This document shows positions 51,656 to 59,850 of a DNA stretch of 64,000 bases, piece after piece. Each line of letters starts with the position of its first letter. Within the stretch, counting starts at the first letter, position 1. This DNA comes from Streptomyces sp. R28 (GTDB lineage: Bacteria; Actinomycetota; Actinomycetes; Streptomycetales; Streptomycetaceae). The notes under the pieces are model-generated. The model saw only the letters and a program-made list of their open reading frames with translations. It was not told the origin of the DNA and searched no databases. The stretch is from positions 8,235,001 through 8,299,000 of the forward strand of contig NZ_CP163439.1 in the NCBI RefSeq assembly GCF_041052385.1. The letters are read 5' to 3'. A program made the position numbers and the translations under genes.

Positions 51656-52462
51656 TCACTCCTGGTAGCGCGGGAGGATCTCGCCGTTCTTGACGTAGGT
51701 GAGGGTGGCGGTGACGTCGTAGGCGTGGATCGCGGAGACTTGCGGCGCCAGCCGGTCGGACAGGTCCTCGATCACGTGGCCGGTGAAGAAGGCGTCCCGT
51801 GCCGCGGTGTCGGCGAACCCGAGGCTGACCGAGGCGTGGAAGTGCTGGTCGTGGGGGTTGTCGTGGGCTACGTCCGGGGTGTCCCAGAGCTTTTCGATCC
51901 AGGGCAGGAACGTCTGCGTGCGCAGCTCCTTCAGCACTCCGGAGGCGGCGAGCGCGGGAGCGAGCTGCTCGTTGACGAACTTCCGGAAGGCGCCGGTGCC
52001 GACCCCGTCCCTGCGGCGCAGGTAGATCAGAGCGCGGGCACCGACCGGCTGTCCGGGGCCTGCGACGTCGTACCACCGAGAGGAGTTCGGCGGGCCGGCG
52101 TAGAGAAGGGTGCGGCGGAACACGTTGATCTCGTCGGCGTAGGCCAGCTTCGTCTGCTCGCGCCCTTTCAGGGGTGCAAGCACCGATTGGAAGGTGACTT
52201 CCGCGACGCCGTCGATCTTCCGGTCGGCGGGGATCGCGGTCTGGACCCCGTCGATGGCCGGCCACAGGCCCTTGTTGTGCTCGGCGAGGTGGATCTGCCG
52301 GTACTCCTCCAGGCCCGGGGTGGCGGAGATGATCCCCGAGTGCGGGCCCTTCCAGTGGTCCATGCCGGTCTGGCGGGGCTGGTCGGTGCGCACCCACAGC
52401 AGGATCGAGGAGGTGAGGCGCTTCTTCACTTCCAGGGGCGCGGCGGCCGGTGACGTGCTCAT
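51656..52462 (-). CDS. EthD-like dimeric alpha/beta-barrel protein
   Basis: A 268-residue protein with two ferredoxin-like repeats. The first (WKGPHSGIISATPGLEEYRQ, then IHLAEHNKGLWPAIDG) has the H/W-rich pattern of EthD domains; the second includes QHFHASVSLGFADTAARDAF and FFTGHVIEDLSDRL. EthD-like proteins occur in degradation and polyketide loci as small cyclases or accessory proteins. Its function here is unknown. It lies between hydrolase and hydratase genes of one operon. Confidence 0.6.
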   Translation of the reverse strand: MSTSPAAAPLEVKKRLTSSILLWVRTDQPRQTGMDHWKGPHSGIISATPGLEEYRQIHLAEHNKGLWPAIDGVQTAIPADRKIDGVAEVTFQSVLAPLKGREQTKLAYADEINVFRRTLLYAGPPNSSRWYDVAGPGQPVGARALIYLRRRDGVGTGAFRKFVNEQLAPALAASGVLKELRTQTFLPWIEKLWDTPDVAHDNPHDQHFHASVSLGFADTAARDAFFTGHVIEDLSDRLAPQVSAIHAYDVTATLTYVKNGEILPRYQE

Positions 52463-52494
52463 GATGTTGCCCTTTTTTCCTGGTCAGGCGGTGG

Positions 52495-53361
52495 TCATCG
52501 GGCCAGGAACTCGACCGCTACGGGGGCGAATTCCTGGTGGTACTGGAAGATGCCGCCGTGCCCGGAGTCGGGGTAGATGATCAGCTCGCTGCCCTTGATA
52601 CGCCGGTGCAGGTCCTCCGACAGGACCGACGGCACCATGCGGTCGTTGTCGCCGTTGGCGATCAGGGTGGGCTGCGTGATCGACGACAGGTCGTCGGGGG
52701 CGGAGCGCCCCCCCTTCTTGATCGCCTTCAGCTGCGTCTGGAACGCCTTGGTCTTGATGTCCGCGTCGCGGTCGACAGTGCGCTCCTTGAGCCGGTTGAC
52801 GAACGCGCGCGCGGCGGCCTTGCCGGTGGCGTTGCGGTTGAAGAAGAGGAACTCCTTGGGGTCCGAGCGGGTCAAGGTGGCGCGCAGGATGTCCCAGTAG
52901 GTGATTCTGGCGACCTTGTCCATGTCCTTGCCGCCCTTGGGCCCGGTGCCGGTGAGGACCAGCTTGCGGACGAGCTCGGGGTGCTTGACCACCAGGGCCT
53001 GGGCGACCATGCCGCCGAGGGAGAAGGAGAAGACGTCGATCTTGTCGTACCCGAGCGCCTTGATGAAGGTGTAGGCGTCGTCGGCCATCGCCTCGACACT
53101 GTCCGGCACCTGGCCGGTGGACGCCCCGACACCGCGGTTGTCGAAGGCGATGACGTGACGGCCCTTCGCGACGGGGTCGATGATGCGGGGGTCCCAGTTG
53201 TCCAGGGTCGCGGCGAGGTGGACGAAGAAGACGACGGGGATGCCGCCCTTCGGCCCCAGCTCGCGGTAGGCGTAGGTGACGCCGCCGGCGGTGACGGTGC
53301 GGGCCGGGGCCTTCGCATAGGAGGTGATGACGGCTTCGTTCGGGGTGTCGGTGCTGCTCAT
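52495..53361 (-). CDS. Alpha/beta hydrolase
   Basis: A 288-residue alpha/beta hydrolase with VFSFSLGGMVAQALVVKHPE (nucleophile Ser), LIANGDNDRMVPS (Asp) and IYPDSGHGGIFQYH (His). It shares DNWDPRIIDPVAKGRHVIAF with the hydrolase at 45238-46077, so the two are paralogues in one island. The start has AGGAGA upstream. It lies 66 bp after the oxidoreductase gene and 32 bp before the EthD-like gene. Confidence 0.86.
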   Translation of the reverse strand: MSSTDTPNEAVITSYAKAPARTVTAGGVTYAYRELGPKGGIPVVFFVHLAATLDNWDPRIIDPVAKGRHVIAFDNRGVGASTGQVPDSVEAMADDAYTFIKALGYDKIDVFSFSLGGMVAQALVVKHPELVRKLVLTGTGPKGGKDMDKVARITYWDILRATLTRSDPKEFLFFNRNATGKAAARAFVNRLKERTVDRDADIKTKAFQTQLKAIKKGGRSAPDDLSSITQPTLIANGDNDRMVPSVLSEDLHRRIKGSELIIYPDSGHGGIFQYHQEFAPVAVEFLAR

Positions 53362-53427
53362 GACGGATTCTCCTCGTGCGTTCTGTGTCGCTGTGCGTTC
53401 TGTGTCGCCCGTCGCGGTTGCGGCGGG

Positions 53428-54423
53428 TCAGCTGTTGCCGATGACGGCCTTGCCGCGGGTGCCACCCTGGGACAGGGACTGCAGTGCCTGCGGGGTCTGG
53501 TCGAAGCCGACCACCTTTCCCACGACCGGACGCACCACGCCCTGGTCGATGAGGGTGGTGATCTGGCGGAGCTGGTCGCCGCTGGCGCGCATGAACAGGA
53601 ACTCATACGTCACGCCGAGCTTCTTGGCCTGCTTGCGGATCTTGCGGCTCAGGGCTGTGACCGCCAGGCGCAGCAGCGGGTTCAGGCCGGCCTCGCGGGC
53701 GAACGCGGGGTCCGGGGGACCGGCGATCCCGATGGCCTTGCCGCCGGGCTTGAGCACCCGCAGGGACTTCTCGAGAGTCTCCCCACCAAGGCTGTCCAGC
53801 ACCAGGTCGTAGCCGGTCAGGAGCTGCTCGAAGTCCTGGTTGCGGTAATCGATCACCGTGTCCGCGCCGAGCGCGCGCACGAAGTCCGCGTTGGAACCGC
53901 TGGCGGTCGTGGCGACGCTCGCACCGAGGTGCGCGGCGAGCTGGATCGCGATCGAACCGACCCCGCCGGCCCCGGCGTGGATGAGAACCTTCTGCCCGGG
54001 CCGCACCTTCCCGCGCTCCACCAGCGCCTGCCACGCCGTGAGCGCCGCCAGCGGCAGCGAGCCCGCCTCTTCCATGCTGATCGATGCGGGCTTGAGCGCC
54101 AGGTCGCCCTCCGCGACGGCGATGCGCTCGGCGAACGTGCCGATGCGGTCCTGGTGGGGCCGGGCGTAGACCTCGTCTCCGGGCTTGAAGCCGCGAACCG
54201 CTGTCCCGACGCTGATGACGGTGCCCGCGACGTCGTTGCCCAGGATCAGCGGCAGCTTGTAGGGCAGGATCTGCTTGAACTCACCGGCGCGGATCTTCTC
54301 ATCCAGCGGGTTCAGTCCGGCGGCCTCCACCCGGACGAGCACGTCGTGCTCCCCCACGGTGGGTTCGGGGACGTCCGCCTCCTGCAGCGGCTCCTTGTAC
54401 TTGGTGACGACGAACGCTCGCAT
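53428..54423 (-). CDS. NADP-dependent MDR-family oxidoreductase (quinone reductase-like)
   Basis: A 331-residue zinc-free medium-chain dehydrogenase: LILGNDVAGTVISVGTAVRG in the catalytic domain, the cofactor motif HAGAGGVGSIAIQLAAHLGA and IGIAGPPDPAFA. Zinc-ligand cysteines are absent, as in the quinone oxidoreductase branch. ATG 54421-54423 follows AAGGAG. It is the first gene of the minus-strand run and is divergent from a TetR gene, its probable regulator. Confidence 0.86.
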   Translation of the reverse strand: MRAFVVTKYKEPLQEADVPEPTVGEHDVLVRVEAAGLNPLDEKIRAGEFKQILPYKLPLILGNDVAGTVISVGTAVRGFKPGDEVYARPHQDRIGTFAERIAVAEGDLALKPASISMEEAGSLPLAALTAWQALVERGKVRPGQKVLIHAGAGGVGSIAIQLAAHLGASVATTASGSNADFVRALGADTVIDYRNQDFEQLLTGYDLVLDSLGGETLEKSLRVLKPGGKAIGIAGPPDPAFAREAGLNPLLRLAVTALSRKIRKQAKKLGVTYEFLFMRASGDQLRQITTLIDQGVVRPVVGKVVGFDQTPQALQSLSQGGTRGKAVIGNS

Positions 54424-54521
54424 GGGGCGCCACTCCTTGTCTTCGTCCTATTTATCCAGGCATGAGGCCAGATCAGCCAATTCGGCGTGACATCTGGGGC
54501 CTCGCCTCACTCCATCAACCC

Positions 54522-54547
54522 GAGTACACTCAACTATGAGTCCGCTC
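54522..54547. promoter_or_regulatory. Candidate TetR operator (imperfect 11-4-11 repeat)
   Basis: GAGTACACTCA and TGAGTCCGCTC are separated by ACTA; 8 of 11 positions pair. The geometry matches the perfect operator at 49319-49344 upstream of a paralogous TetR gene. It lies 25 bp before the TetR start and ~100 bp from the oxidoreductase start. Confidence 0.55.
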
Positions 54548-54571
54548 AGAATTATTGTCAAGGGAGGTCCC

Positions 54572-55195
54572 ATGGGACGCGGTCACATGCCGATCGGGCG
54601 CCGCGAGCGGGCCAAACAGGCCAAGCGCGAACGCATCATGACCGCAGCCCGCGAACTGTTCGCCGAACACGGCGTCAGCGGGGTCACGACACAGCAGATC
54701 GCCCACCGGGCCGACGTCGCGATCGGCACCCTCTACCTGTACGCGTCCACGAAGGCCGAGTTGCTGATCATGGTGCAGAACGAGAAGTTTGCCGCCGCCA
54801 TCGACGTCGGCCTCGCCGCCGCCAATGCCGCCGTCGGACAGGGCGTACTGGAGCCGGTCATCGCTCTCCTCCGTCCCGTGGTGGAGTGCCTGAGGGAGCA
54901 CACCGAGAACGGCCGCACATACCTGCACGAACTCGTCTTCGGCGACCCGGCCGAGCCCTACCGGCAAGCGGGTCTAGCCCTTGCCGGCCGCCTCGAGGAC
55001 GGCATCACCGGCCTGCTCACCCACAACGAGTACATCGATGCCGCCGACGCGGCGACGCTGGCGCGGGTGATCACCGCGATCATCCACATCAGCACCACCG
55101 CCACTCTGTACCTGCACCGGAGTGACGAAGCCGTCCTCGCCGACATCCGCGACCAGATCCACGCCACCCTGACGCCCCACCACCGCGCGGCATGA
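54572..55195 (+). CDS. TetR family regulator
   Basis: A 207-residue TetR repressor with HTH IMTAARELFAEHGVSGVTTQ and QIAHRADVAIGTLYLYASTK and a helical C-terminal domain (LLRPVVECLREHTENGRTYL). ATG 54572 is set by AGGGAGG six bases upstream. It is a paralogue of the regulator at 48689-49291. It faces the oxidoreductase operon and is followed by a truncated dihydrolipoamide dehydrogenase gene. Confidence 0.88.
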   Translation: MGRGHMPIGRRERAKQAKRERIMTAARELFAEHGVSGVTTQQIAHRADVAIGTLYLYASTKAELLIMVQNEKFAAAIDVGLAAANAAVGQGVLEPVIALLRPVVECLREHTENGRTYLHELVFGDPAEPYRQAGLALAGRLEDGITGLLTHNEYIDAADAATLARVITAIIHISTTATLYLHRSDEAVLADIRDQIHATLTPHHRAA

Positions 55196-55244
55196 CCACT
55201 CGCTCCACGAGCCAACCATCGAACACCTTGGAAAGGGGCACGTC

Positions 55245-55394
55245 ATGAGCGCGCACTACGACGTCATCGTCCTCGGTGCCGGCTCGAGCGGGTACGTCGC
55301 CGCGATCCGCGCCGCGCAACTCGGCAAGAACATCCAGTCCGGCAGTCCGGCAGTGCGGACAACCGGCGGCCGAGGACCTACAGCCTCTTGGTGA
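55245..55394 (+). pseudogene. Dihydrolipoamide dehydrogenase N-terminal fragment
   Basis: ATG 55245, behind GGAAAGGGG, begins MSAHYDVIVLGAGSSGYVAA and IRAAQLGKNI: the FAD-binding GxGxxG motif of a class I pyridine nucleotide-disulfide reductase. After ~30 residues homology stops and the frame closes at TGA 55394. The break coincides with the start of integrase sequence, so the gene was cut when the end of the mobile element was joined here. Confidence 0.75.
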
Positions 55395-55717
55395 CAGGAC
55401 GCGAACGGAAGGCCATCAACCGGAACTACTTCAACTCCTACGTGTGGAAGCCCGCTCCGGCTGAGGCCGGCGTGATCGCTCCGCTGGAGGAGGGCAACAC
55501 AAACGGCGCTCGCGTGTGGGAGCCATCCCGGGAGCACGGCTTCCACGCCCTGCGCCACTTCTACGCCTCCGAGGAACTGGAGGCTGGCGAATCGGTCGTC
55601 TCCCTGGCACGCTGGCTGGGGCACTCCGACCCCGGGTTCACGCTGCGGAAGTACTCCCACTTCCTGCCCCGCATCGGCGCACGAGGCAGTGCCGCCATCG
55701 ACGCGATCTTCGCGTAG
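55372..55717 (+). pseudogene. Tyrosine integrase C-terminal remnant of the island
   Basis: About 115 residues: TYSLLVTGRERKAINRNYFN, YVWKPA, EHGFHALRHFYASEELEAGE (Arg-His box), LARWLGHSDPGFTLRKYSHF (His and catalytic Tyr). The N-terminal half with Arg I is missing, so it cannot recombine DNA. It stops 56 bp before the arm-type repeats and ~120 bp before the att core. This is the normal position of an element's integrase gene, so it probably inserted the island. Confidence 0.8.
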
Positions 55718-55772
55718 CCGCGGCTAGTCGGCAGAGCCTGTGGAGCGCGGCGCGTAGCCCGCCGCAGGCCCA

Positions 55773-55794
55773 AAGTCCCAGAGAAGTCCCAGAG
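55773..55794 (+). repeat. Paired AAGTCCCA direct repeats, right end of island
   Basis: AAGTCCCA at 55773-55780 and 55784-55791, 11 bp apart, each followed by GAG. The pair has the same spacing and orientation as at 23038-23056. They lie between the integrase remnant and the att core. Confidence 0.6.
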
Positions 55795-55835
55795 ATGCCG
55801 CCGCACCCCTCCCTGACCCGCTAAGCAGCAGGTCA

Positions 55836-55876
55836 GACGGGGTGCGGCGGCATTCGCTTATCAAATGTCCCGGAAG
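55836..55876. other. Right attachment site at the murA-like 3' end
   Basis: Forty-one bp covering the last five codons and stop of the murA-like gene and the bases just beyond. It is repeated at 22895-22933. The element entered so that this end kept the gene intact, as integrases targeting gene 3' ends usually do. Confidence 0.7.
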
Positions 55877-57390
55877 ATCTCGATCTGCGCCCCGATGGAG
55901 TTCAGGCGCTCGGCGAGGTCCTCGTAACCGCGGTTGATGACATACACGTTCCGCAGTACGGACGTGCCCTCCGCCGCCATCATCGCCAGCAGGACGACCA
56001 CGGCGGGCCGCAGCGCGGGCGGGCACATCATCTCGGCGGCGCGCCAGCGGGTCGGGCCCTCGACCAGGACGCGGTGCGGGTCCAGCAACTGCAGCCTGCC
56101 GCCGAGGCGGTTGAGGTCGGTCAGATAGATCGCGCGGTTGTCGTAGACCCAGTCGTGGATCAGCGTCTTGCCCTGCGCGGCGGCCGCGATGGCCGCGAAG
56201 AAGGGGACGTTGTCGATGTTCAGACCCGGGAACGGCATCGGGTGGATCTTGTCGATCGGCGCCTCCAGCTTGGAGGGCCGGACGGTGAGGTCCACCAGTC
56301 GCGTACGGCCGTTGTCCGCGAAGTACTCGGGCGTACGGTCGTGGTCGAGGCCCATCTCCTCCAAGACCGCCAGCTCGATCTCCAGGAACTCGATCGGTAC
56401 CCGGCACACCGTCAGTTCCGACTCGGTGACCACGGCGGCGGCCAGCAGGCTCATCGCCTCGACCGGGTCCTCGGACGGGGAGTAGTCGACGTCCGCGTCG
56501 ATGTTCGGCACGCCGTGCACGGTGAGCGTGGTGGTGCCGATGCCCTCGACCCGGACGCCGAGTGCCTCCAGGAAGAAGCAGAGGTCCTGGACCATGTAGT
56601 TGGAGGACGCGTTGCGGATGACCGTCACGCCGTCGTGCCGCGCGGCGGCCAGCAGCGCGTTCTCGGTCACGGTGTCGCCGCGCTCGGTCAGCACGATCGG
56701 CCGGTCGGGGCGTACGCCACGGTCGACCACGGCGTGGTACTGGCCCTCGGTCGCCGCCACGTCCAGGCCGAACCGGCGCAGCGCGATCATGTGCGGCTCG
56801 ATGGTCCGCGTACCGAGGTCGCAGCCGCCGGCGTACGGCAGCTTGAAGTGGGTCATACGGTGCAGCAGCGGGCCGAGAAACATGATGATGGACCGCGTGC
56901 GTACGGCGGCCTCGGCGTCGATCGCCGCCATGTTCAGCTCGGCCGGCGGCACGATCTCCAGGTCGACGCCGTCGTTGATCCAACGGGTGCGCACGCCGAT
57001 GGAGTTGAGGACCTCGAGAAGGCGGTATACCTCCTCGATGCGGGCGACGCGGCGCAGCACCGTGCGGCCCTTGTTGAGCAGTGAGGCGCACAGCAGGGCC
57101 ACGCATGCGTTCTTGCTGGTCTTGACGTCGATGGAACCGGACAGCCGACGTCCGCCGACGACCCTCAGATGCATCGGACCGGCGTATCCCAGGGACACGA
57201 TCTCGCTGTCCAGGGCCTCACCGATTCGGGCAATCATCTCAAGGCTGATGTTCTGGTTGCCGCGCTCGATGCGATTGACGGCGCTCTGGGAGGTGCCGAG
57301 CGCCTCGGCCAGCTGTGTCTGTGTCCAGCCTCGGTGCTGCCGGGCGTCACGGATGAGCTTGCCGATGCGTACGAGGTAGTCGTCTGCCAT
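55861..57390 (-). CDS. XRE helix-turn-helix / UDP-GlcNAc 1-carboxyvinyltransferase (MurA-like) fusion
   Basis: A 509-residue fusion. Residues ~8-65 are an XRE DNA-binding domain (GKLIRDARQHRGWTQTQLAE, then ALGTSQSAVNRIERGNQNIS). From ~72 an EPT/MurA fold follows: VVGGRRLSGSIDVKTSKNAC (substrate Lys-Asn), the active-site Cys loop LPYAGGCDLGTRTIEPH, and IHPMPFPGLNIDNVPFFAAI. MurA transfers enolpyruvate to UDP-GlcNAc in peptidoglycan synthesis. The fused HTH suggests the protein also acts as a regulator, perhaps of its own gene through the palindrome at 57403-57418. The gene end is the island's integration site. Confidence 0.87.
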   Translation of the reverse strand: MADDYLVRIGKLIRDARQHRGWTQTQLAEALGTSQSAVNRIERGNQNISLEMIARIGEALDSEIVSLGYAGPMHLRVVGGRRLSGSIDVKTSKNACVALLCASLLNKGRTVLRRVARIEEVYRLLEVLNSIGVRTRWINDGVDLEIVPPAELNMAAIDAEAAVRTRSIIMFLGPLLHRMTHFKLPYAGGCDLGTRTIEPHMIALRRFGLDVAATEGQYHAVVDRGVRPDRPIVLTERGDTVTENALLAAARHDGVTVIRNASSNYMVQDLCFFLEALGVRVEGIGTTTLTVHGVPNIDADVDYSPSEDPVEAMSLLAAAVVTESELTVCRVPIEFLEIELAVLEEMGLDHDRTPEYFADNGRTRLVDLTVRPSKLEAPIDKIHPMPFPGLNIDNVPFFAAIAAAAQGKTLIHDWVYDNRAIYLTDLNRLGGRLQLLDPHRVLVEGPTRWRAAEMMCPPALRPAVVVLLAMMAAEGTSVLRNVYVINRGYEDLAERLNSIGAQIEIFRDI

Positions 57391-57402
57391 GAGGTCGAGG
57401 TT

Positions 57403-57418
57403 ATCTCAGATATGAGAT
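57403..57418. promoter_or_regulatory. Palindrome upstream of the XRE-MurA gene
   Basis: ATCTCAGATATGAGAT has 6-bp inverted arms ATCTCA and TGAGAT around GATA. It lies 12 bp upstream of the ATG, where a self-repressing HTH protein would bind. Confidence 0.55.
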
Positions 57419-57722
57419 GGCACATCCCAAGGGGGCCATTCGGGTGACGGGCCGTCAACGTCGCCTGGCGGCACGGGTGCGACGCCACCCGAAAGGACCG
57501 GGCAAATCCATCGATGTCGTACGACGTCCGGTACTGCTGTGTGTACGCCGAGGACCGTGCCTACCGCCGGTGGTGATGGACCAGGAGTGCCGGTTGATGT
57601 TCAGCCGCACTCCGGGCAGGATCCGAAAGCTCTTACGGAATGTGAGGGGCATGGATGCCTCCCTGCGGGGTTGTGGTACGTGTCCCTCGGTTACCCCGAC
57701 TTGGCGAACTGATGGCAACTCG
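57419..57722. other. Gap without recognisable gene
   Basis: About 300 bp between the XRE-MurA gene and the end of the TmrB-like gene, on the same strand. No coding sequence or clear terminator was recognised. Confidence 0.4.
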
Positions 57723-58262
57723 TCACGGAGAGGCTGCGGAAACGGCGTCCGCGACCAGCCGGGCGACCTGTGACGGGGACAGCCGGGCGGTGTCGACGAC
57801 CTCGCCCTCTCGGGTCAGCCAGGGCAGCGCGTCCCGGTAGACGGCGCGATGGTCGAGGCGCCATTGGCGGGCTTTCGGGAACTGGGCGTTGGTCGCGCTG
57901 TCCGTCTCGATCCGCTCGGTCAGCGTGTCCGGGTCGGAGTGGAGCACGTAGTGCTGGACCGGGATGCCGTACTTCTGCAGGCCGGTGCGGATCTCCGTCC
58001 AGTACTGCTCGACGAGCACTGTCTGGGGGATGACCAGCGGCCCGCCGATGTAGCCGAGCAATTGCGCGGCGGTTTCCACCACCAGGTGGCGCCATGGTGG
58101 CCAGTGCTGGAAGTCACCCAGTTTCGGGAGCTTCTCGACGTGCCCCAGCATGTAGCCGACGTACTCGGCGTCAAAGATCGTCGCGTCCGGGACAAGGCCG
58201 ATCAACTCGTTGGCGGTGGTGGTCTTGCCCGCTCCGAAGGTTCCGTTCAGCCAGATGATCAC
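57723..58262 (-). CDS. TmrB-like P-loop ATP-binding protein
   Basis: A 179-residue P-loop protein: MIIWLNGTFGAGKTTTANEL (Walker A), ATIFDAEYVGYMLGHV, and HYVLHSDPDTLTERIETD. The overall pattern matches TmrB-type nucleoside kinase-like ATPases (tunicamycin resistance family) and small-molecule kinases. The natural substrate in Streptomyces is unknown. The GTG start has only a weak ribosome binding site. It is separated from argG by a strong terminator. Confidence 0.75.
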   Translation of the reverse strand: MIIWLNGTFGAGKTTTANELIGLVPDATIFDAEYVGYMLGHVEKLPKLGDFQHWPPWRHLVVETAAQLLGYIGGPLVIPQTVLVEQYWTEIRTGLQKYGIPVQHYVLHSDPDTLTERIETDSATNAQFPKARQWRLDHRAVYRDALPWLTREGEVVDTARLSPSQVARLVADAVSAASP

Positions 58263-58310
58263 CGGGTGAGCGTAGCCGTGGGGCCCCGGGGCGGGCGGGG
58301 GACGGCGTGA

Positions 58311-58349
58311 AAAGGCCGGCTCGGCGCACGCGGCGCCGAGCCGGCCTTT
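58311..58349 (-). terminator. Strong hairpin terminator of argG
   Basis: Arms AAAGGCCGGCTCGGCGC and GCGCCGAGCCGGCCTTT form a perfect 17-bp stem with a 5-nt loop, ending in a T/A-rich base. It lies 27 bp after the argG stop on the minus strand. Confidence 0.88.
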
Positions 58350-58375
58350 CCCGTGGTCCGTCCCCTCGCCGCCGG

Positions 58376-59830
58376 TCAGTCCGTGCCCGACTCCATCGCG
58401 GCGCGGTCCAGCAGGGCGTCCTGCTCGGAGACCTCGCCGCGGGAGGCGATGGCCTCGGCGCCGCCCTCGGGCATCTCCGGCATCGTGCCGATCAGCCCGG
58501 TCGCGGCCGCCTGGGAGGCGCCCACGGCGGGGCTGCCGGTGCCGATCAGGCCGAGGCCGACGTACTGCTCCAGCTTGGCGCGCGAGTCGGCGATGTCGAG
58601 GTTGCGCATGGTGAGCTGGCCGATCCGGTCCACCGGGCCGAACGCCGAGTCCTCGGTGCGCTCCATCGAGAGCTTGTCCGGGTGGTAGCTGAACGCCGGG
58701 CCGGTGGTGTCGAGGATCGAGTAGTCCTCGCCGCGCCGCAGGCGCAGGGTGACCTCACCGGTGATCGCCGCGCCGACCCACCGCTGCAGCGACTCACGGA
58801 TCATCAGCGCCTGCGGGTCCAGCCAGCGGCCCTCGTACATGAGGCGACCCAGGCGCCGGCCCTCGTTGTGGTACTGGGCGAGCGTGTCCTCGTTGTGGAT
58901 CGCGTTGACCAGGCGCTCGTAGGCGGTGTGCAGCAGGGCCATGCCCGGTGCCTCGTAGATGCCGCGGCTCTTGGCCTCGATGATCCGGTTCTCGATCTGG
59001 TCGGACATGCCCAGGCCGTGGCGCCCGCCGATGGCGTTGGCCTCCATCACCAGGTCGACGGGGGAGGCGAACTCCTTGCCGTTGATGGTGACCGGACGGC
59101 CCTGCTCGAAGCCGACCGTGACGTCCTCGGCGGCGATCTCGACCGACGGGTCCCAGAACCGGACACCCATGATCGGCTCGACGGTCTCGACGCCGGTGTC
59201 CAGGTGCTCCAGGGTCTTGGCCTCGTGGGTGGCGCCCCAGATGTTGGCGTCGGTGGAGTACGCCTTCTCCGTCGAGTCCCGGTAGGGCAGGTCGTGGGCG
59301 ACCAGCCACTCCGACATCTCCTTGCGGCCGCCGAGCTCGGTCACGAAGTCCGCGTCCAGCCAGGGCTTGTAGATCCGCAGCTTCGGGTTGGCCAGCAGGC
59401 CGTACCGGTAGAACCGCTCGATGTCGTTGCCCTTGAAGGTCGAGCCGTCGCCCCAGATCTGTACGTCGTCCTCGAGCATCGCCCGCACCAGGAGGGTGCC
59501 GGTGACGGCGCGGCCGAGCGGCGTGGTGTTGAAGTACGCCCGCCCGCCCGAGCGGATGTGGAACGCCCCGCAGGTGAGCGCGGCCAGCCCTTCCTCGACC
59601 AGCGCCGCCCGGCAGTCGACCAGACGCGCGACCTCGGCGCCGTAGGTCTTCGCGCGGCCGGGGACCGAGGCGATGTCGGGCTCGTCGTACTGGCCGATGT
59701 CGGCGGTGTAGGTGCACGGGACGGCGCCCTTGTCGCGCATCCAGGCGACCGCGACCGAGGTGTCGAGTCCGCCGGAGAAGGCGATGCCGACGCGCTCGCC
59801 GGTGGGGAGGGAGGTGAGGACCTTGGACAT
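58376..59830 (-). CDS. argG: Argininosuccinate synthase (long type)
   Basis: A 484-residue argininosuccinate synthase that joins citrulline and aspartate with ATP in arginine synthesis. Diagnostic parts are the PP-loop VGIAFSGGLDTSVAVAWMRD, AYFNTTPLGRAVTGTLLVRA, QIWGDGSTFKGNDIERFYRY and YSTDANIWGATHEAKTLEHL. The length and the C-terminal extension (ATGLIGTMPEMPEGGAEAIA) are those of the second Streptomyces ArgG type, distinct from the shorter form. The start at MSKVLTSLPTG (59828-59830) is preferred; an ATG five codons earlier is possible. An ARG-box-like site lies 21 bp upstream, so ArgR control is likely. Confidence 0.93.
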   Translation of the reverse strand: MSKVLTSLPTGERVGIAFSGGLDTSVAVAWMRDKGAVPCTYTADIGQYDEPDIASVPGRAKTYGAEVARLVDCRAALVEEGLAALTCGAFHIRSGGRAYFNTTPLGRAVTGTLLVRAMLEDDVQIWGDGSTFKGNDIERFYRYGLLANPKLRIYKPWLDADFVTELGGRKEMSEWLVAHDLPYRDSTEKAYSTDANIWGATHEAKTLEHLDTGVETVEPIMGVRFWDPSVEIAAEDVTVGFEQGRPVTINGKEFASPVDLVMEANAIGGRHGLGMSDQIENRIIEAKSRGIYEAPGMALLHTAYERLVNAIHNEDTLAQYHNEGRRLGRLMYEGRWLDPQALMIRESLQRWVGAAITGEVTLRLRRGEDYSILDTTGPAFSYHPDKLSMERTEDSAFGPVDRIGQLTMRNLDIADSRAKLEQYVGLGLIGTGSPAVGASQAAATGLIGTMPEMPEGGAEAIASRGEVSEQDALLDRAAMESGTD

Positions 59831-59850
59831 AGGAAGAGTATGCATGATGG

